This document shows positions 60,730 through 64,000 of a stretch of 64,000 nt of DNA, piece after piece. The translations under genes were made by a program, and so were the position numbers. Numbering within the stretch: position 1 is the stretch's first letter; each line of letters starts with the position of its first letter. Where the stretch lies: the NCBI GenBank assembly GCA_016617855.1, contig JAECUM010001875.1, positions 1 through 64,000 of the forward strand, read 5' to 3'. The stretch is from Megalonaias nervosa. Lineage: Eukaryota; Mollusca; Bivalvia; Unionida; Unionidae. Under the pieces are notes generated by a model. It made no database searches and had not been told where the DNA came from. It worked only from the letters and a program-made list of their open reading frames with translations.

Positions 60730-63700
60730 ACTCTGAAAAGAAATAAATAAAAATTAAATACAGAAACAGTGTACATAGCAGTAGGTTATGAAAAAGTACT
60801 TTTGATTAAACAAACATTGCTTAAAAAAAAGAAGAAAAAAAGGCTGTTGAGCTAATGGAGACAAAATTTTTGCATACGACATTCATCTATGCAATTCAAA
60901 TATTGTGGTAAAACTCAAATACCCATGCATGATCTGATTTATCAAGCATACAGACTTAATTTTAAAAAGCAATATATTGCCACAAGTTCAGTCTTAAAAT
61001 GCATGAATTGGCACTTTCAGTGTTTCTATTTTAATAATATTAAAAATAATTTCCAAATTTTGACACATATTTTGGACCCATTCATGTTGGTAATATCATA
61101 TTGTGGCAATTTTTCAATTGCTTTCACATATCATACAACTAACAAATAACAAGCCCAGTTGTTTGACAAAATTCCAATCAACTACATTGACAAATCCGAA
61201 AAATTTTCATACATGAAAGATTTTACCAAGACCACCATCACCTTTGAGCAAATATTCACAAAGTGAGAATACTGTAAACAATGAATACATGAATATGAAA
61301 TCCTGCCACACTTAACTTTGCAAAACATGTATGACCCTAATGCAGACCAAAAACATCCCAAAAATATTCAAAACTCATGAAAATTTTGAAAAACTCCTGT
61401 AATGGTATAAGAACTGAACTAGGTCATGTATTTATGTATACAAACATGTATACCTTAAATGATGTATGCTAAACTGTGTAAACAACCTTTTTCAAAATCA
61501 AAAAAGTTCCAAAATGTGTAATAAAAAAATAATTAGCAATTTTTGTAATGGCTTGAAAACCAGGTCATCTACTAATGATAGAATGTGACAAATTTCATGG
61601 CTATAATGTAATAATTTTTGTGCTATCATACTAAAATAGTTTCAGAATGGATCAACAGACTTATGGGCATATAGATGGACAGCAGCAAGGCAATATGCCC
61701 TGCCTGTTATCACAGACAGGTAGTACAAATTTCTTGTTAATTGTTCCAATACAGTGGCTTGAATTTATGGTTGCAGAGCTTTCACTTAGAAAGCTGGAGT
61801 CCATAGTGACCTTTAATTTATGAACCTAGTGAAAATCCAGGACTAACAGTACTAATTCAGCTCCCATAGTAAACTTACAGAAAAACATCATGATATTATA
61901 AATTCAATAACTTTAAATTTCTGAATGCTCATGATGAAACCAATATTTGTCAGTATAGACATATCCTTCATGTAAGTTTCTGTGTAGATAAAGCCATACA
62001 TACCTTTATTATTTGAATCTACATGTGTTTGAAACATATGTTTTCTATTCTGAAGCAGAGTCAGATGCTAATTTCAGCAATGAGTTTTCCAAACTCATGT
62101 ATAAAAAGACTGAAATTCCATAAATTAAACATTGTCTTAATCTTTTCTGTTGCGACTAGGATAAACTCTCAAAAGATTCTTTTCATTACAATTTTACTTT
62201 CATCATCAACCAATCCTGGCCAGCCAAACCAATACAGACTCTATTTTATGTTCACCCATTTTGATACTGATTCCCGTTCTTCCACATCATTTGCACTGGA
62301 ACTCCTCCAGTTTCAGCAGAAACCACATGTGCATATAAATTGTATTAGTACCAATCTGAACTTCCCTGGATAATTAACAGTGTAGATATATAATGCTACT
62401 GAGAAAGAAAATAACATACTACATAGATATTTTAAACATAACCATAACAAATGAAATTTACACTTAAAACTAAAGTAGACTAAGAGGTTATCCAGAAAAC
62501 ATGGTTACTTCCTATGATGGTGTTTCTAAAAAGAAAAAAATTATGCAGATCTCAAGGTCATAATTATACTACATAGATGCTACATTTTAGGACAGCCATC
62601 AAAAACTGCAAGAGCAGGTACTCAGAGTTTCTGAAAGAAGGATAGACAAACTGATAGAAGGACATGACTAACCCTATATACCTATGGCCATATGCATGCA
62701 GGTGATTTTTGAGAACTGATTTGGTGAATTCTGACTCGTTGATGGGTTAGGTCCCACACTTAGTTGTTTGACATTATGAGGGTTATGCTCCCATCCAACA
62801 AAGAAGTTTGATCCAGGCATGAAAAGTATTAATTATGGTCTTCACTTCCAAGAAGGTTGATGTAAATGGCACTCTCCTCTGGTCCCCAGCTGCCGCTGAC
62901 CATGGTGAAGCACAGCAACAGGTGGGCACCCCAACCATACAAACTAGCATTATACAGACCATAATGTCCAGTAGGGATTTTTTCAGAGCCATTCCTGCCG
63001 TATGCCATTCTGCTCTTTCAATGATGTAGTGACTGTTTTATTTCAGTTACATTTGTAATATGAGGATCTGTTTGACTAGACAAGGCATGACACTGGGCCA
63101 GGAGGACCATCTGCAGTGGGTACATGAAGAGAGGTAGAGCAGTTTATGTCGCTGTATTGATTTACCAAGGGGCTGCAAAAACAGGAATCCATCACTGAAA
63201 TCAACTCCTTTTTGGTAACTGACTCTTAGAGCTCCCAAATCCATGCAATGTGCATGGAGGGAGGTGATTGAGATGAGTCAAACAATTCCATATCAAGATG
63301 GGCAAGGTGCTTTAAGGGAGCAATATCCTTCAGTTCTCAGTTCACAAGAAATTCCAACTGGGAGAAGAGGGTGAGGAGACTGTTGTTATTCTGCAGTAGA
63401 ACTAACCATACCATATGTTGACAAGATTGACCTGAACAGGGTGACAACACAGTAGATGATCATTGTGAATGCCCACAGACTGAGGCTAAGTGCACAAAAC
63501 AGGTATATGATTCCATGAAACATAAACTGAAGGATACACAAAATCGGTATATGGTTCCATGAATCATAAAATGAAGGCTGGTTTGGTTTGGTTTTGTGAG
63601 TTTAATACCATTTTTTTTAGCACATGATAGGTTATACATGGCGGCCAGTATATTTGGCAGAGGATAAACTTAGGAAGATCCCAAGAAGAAACAACGATGC
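60730..63700. other. Probable intron; no exon supported
   Basis: The frame at 62,023-62,373 (plus) is 116 residues, the longest here, but shows no domain and its composition is that of AT-rich noise. The stretch 62,700-63,480 is less AT-rich and looks like a decayed element, with frames changing every 100-200 bases, but I cannot name it. Confidence 0.4.
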
Positions 63701-63714
63701 AATGGATGTGATGT

Positions 63715-64000
63715 GAAGTGATTATGATTTTTAACATAGCTTTAACAATTTTTCAGTCATATCGCTACGATGTCTGCAGTGTGGCAGTTTATAGTGATGT
63801 CTAGCACTGTGGCATCATGCCGCAGACATGTAGGATGATGTCCCACCCAGTCACATTATCCTGACACCAGGCCAACCAGTCCTAACACTAACCTCTTAAT
63901 GCTCAGCGCCAAGCGAGGCAGCTGTTAGTACCACTTTTATAAGTCTTTGGTATGACTCGACCAGGGACTGAACCCACGACCTCCCGCATCTGAGGCGGAT
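63715..64000 (-). mobile_element. tRNA-derived SINE, copy 5, cut by the window edge
   Basis: Reverse-oriented copy: the tail (aacatagctttaacaatttt) is at the left and the tRNA-like head, including the B box region (gggactgaaccc), at the right. The A box lies beyond 64,000. The left boundary is approximate because the (CA)n tail is missing or degraded. Confidence 0.88.

Noticed and set aside
62023..62373. 116-residue plus-strand frame
   Set aside because: Composition typical of AT-rich DNA, no domain, no splice or promoter evidence, and opposite to the convertase-like gene.
62783..63244. Overlapping frames on both strands in a less AT-rich stretch, possible DIRS or other element
   Set aside because: I compared them with DIRS RT/RNase H order and found no convincing match.

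Overview
The window looks like animal nuclear DNA, most likely from a mollusc and probably a bivalve. It is AT-rich, has spliced exons and long introns, and carries no operons. It also holds a tRNA-headed SINE family, palindromic foldback repeats and degenerate 'gaccttgacc / aagtttcat' repeats of the kind I recall from bivalve genomes. That taxonomic call rests on recollection, not on a search.

1-5.1 kb is a piece of a Polinton/Maverick (adintovirus-like) element. A retroviral-type integrase (minus strand, running off the left edge) and an A32/FtsK-like packaging ATPase (plus strand) are both open. Between them lies a zinc-ribbon plus phospholipase A2 gene on the minus strand, divergent from the ATPase by only 12 bases and split by one frameshift in an A6 run. 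From 2 to 5 kb the element decays into minus-strand capsid-like or coiled-coil fragments with several frameshifts, and a SINE is inserted there with a clear 11-base target duplication. No polymerase B, protease or major capsid gene was recognised.

5.1-31 kb has no host exon that I can support. It holds long (AT)n arrays, SINEs, copies of a double-hairpin foldback repeat, a decayed SAP/SWIM/YqaJ-type gene (12.6-14.1 kb), and the first of two 1.57-kb TA-flanked pogo/Tigger-like elements (21.5-23.1 kb).

31.8-55.9 kb contains the only host gene evidence, on the minus strand. One terminal exon (31,771-32,375) encodes a furin-type cysteine-rich repeat, a transmembrane helix and an 80-residue acidic-cluster tail. 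Another terminal exon (55,683-55,855) encodes the last strand of a proprotein-convertase P domain followed by a short hydrophobic, GPI-signal-like C-terminus, with an AATAAA 110 bases after its stop. Both have good acceptors in the same phase. The simplest reading is one furin/PCSK5/6-like gene with alternative 3' ends, whose catalytic exons lie beyond 64 kb. Between the two exons lie a hAT-like element with a nested SINE, two decayed DIRS-type retroelements in opposite orientation, the second pogo-like copy (inverted relative to the first) and a 5'-truncated LINE ending in (GAT)n.

55.9-64 kb is probably intron: AT-rich, with one foldback copy, short duplications and a SINE cut by the right edge.
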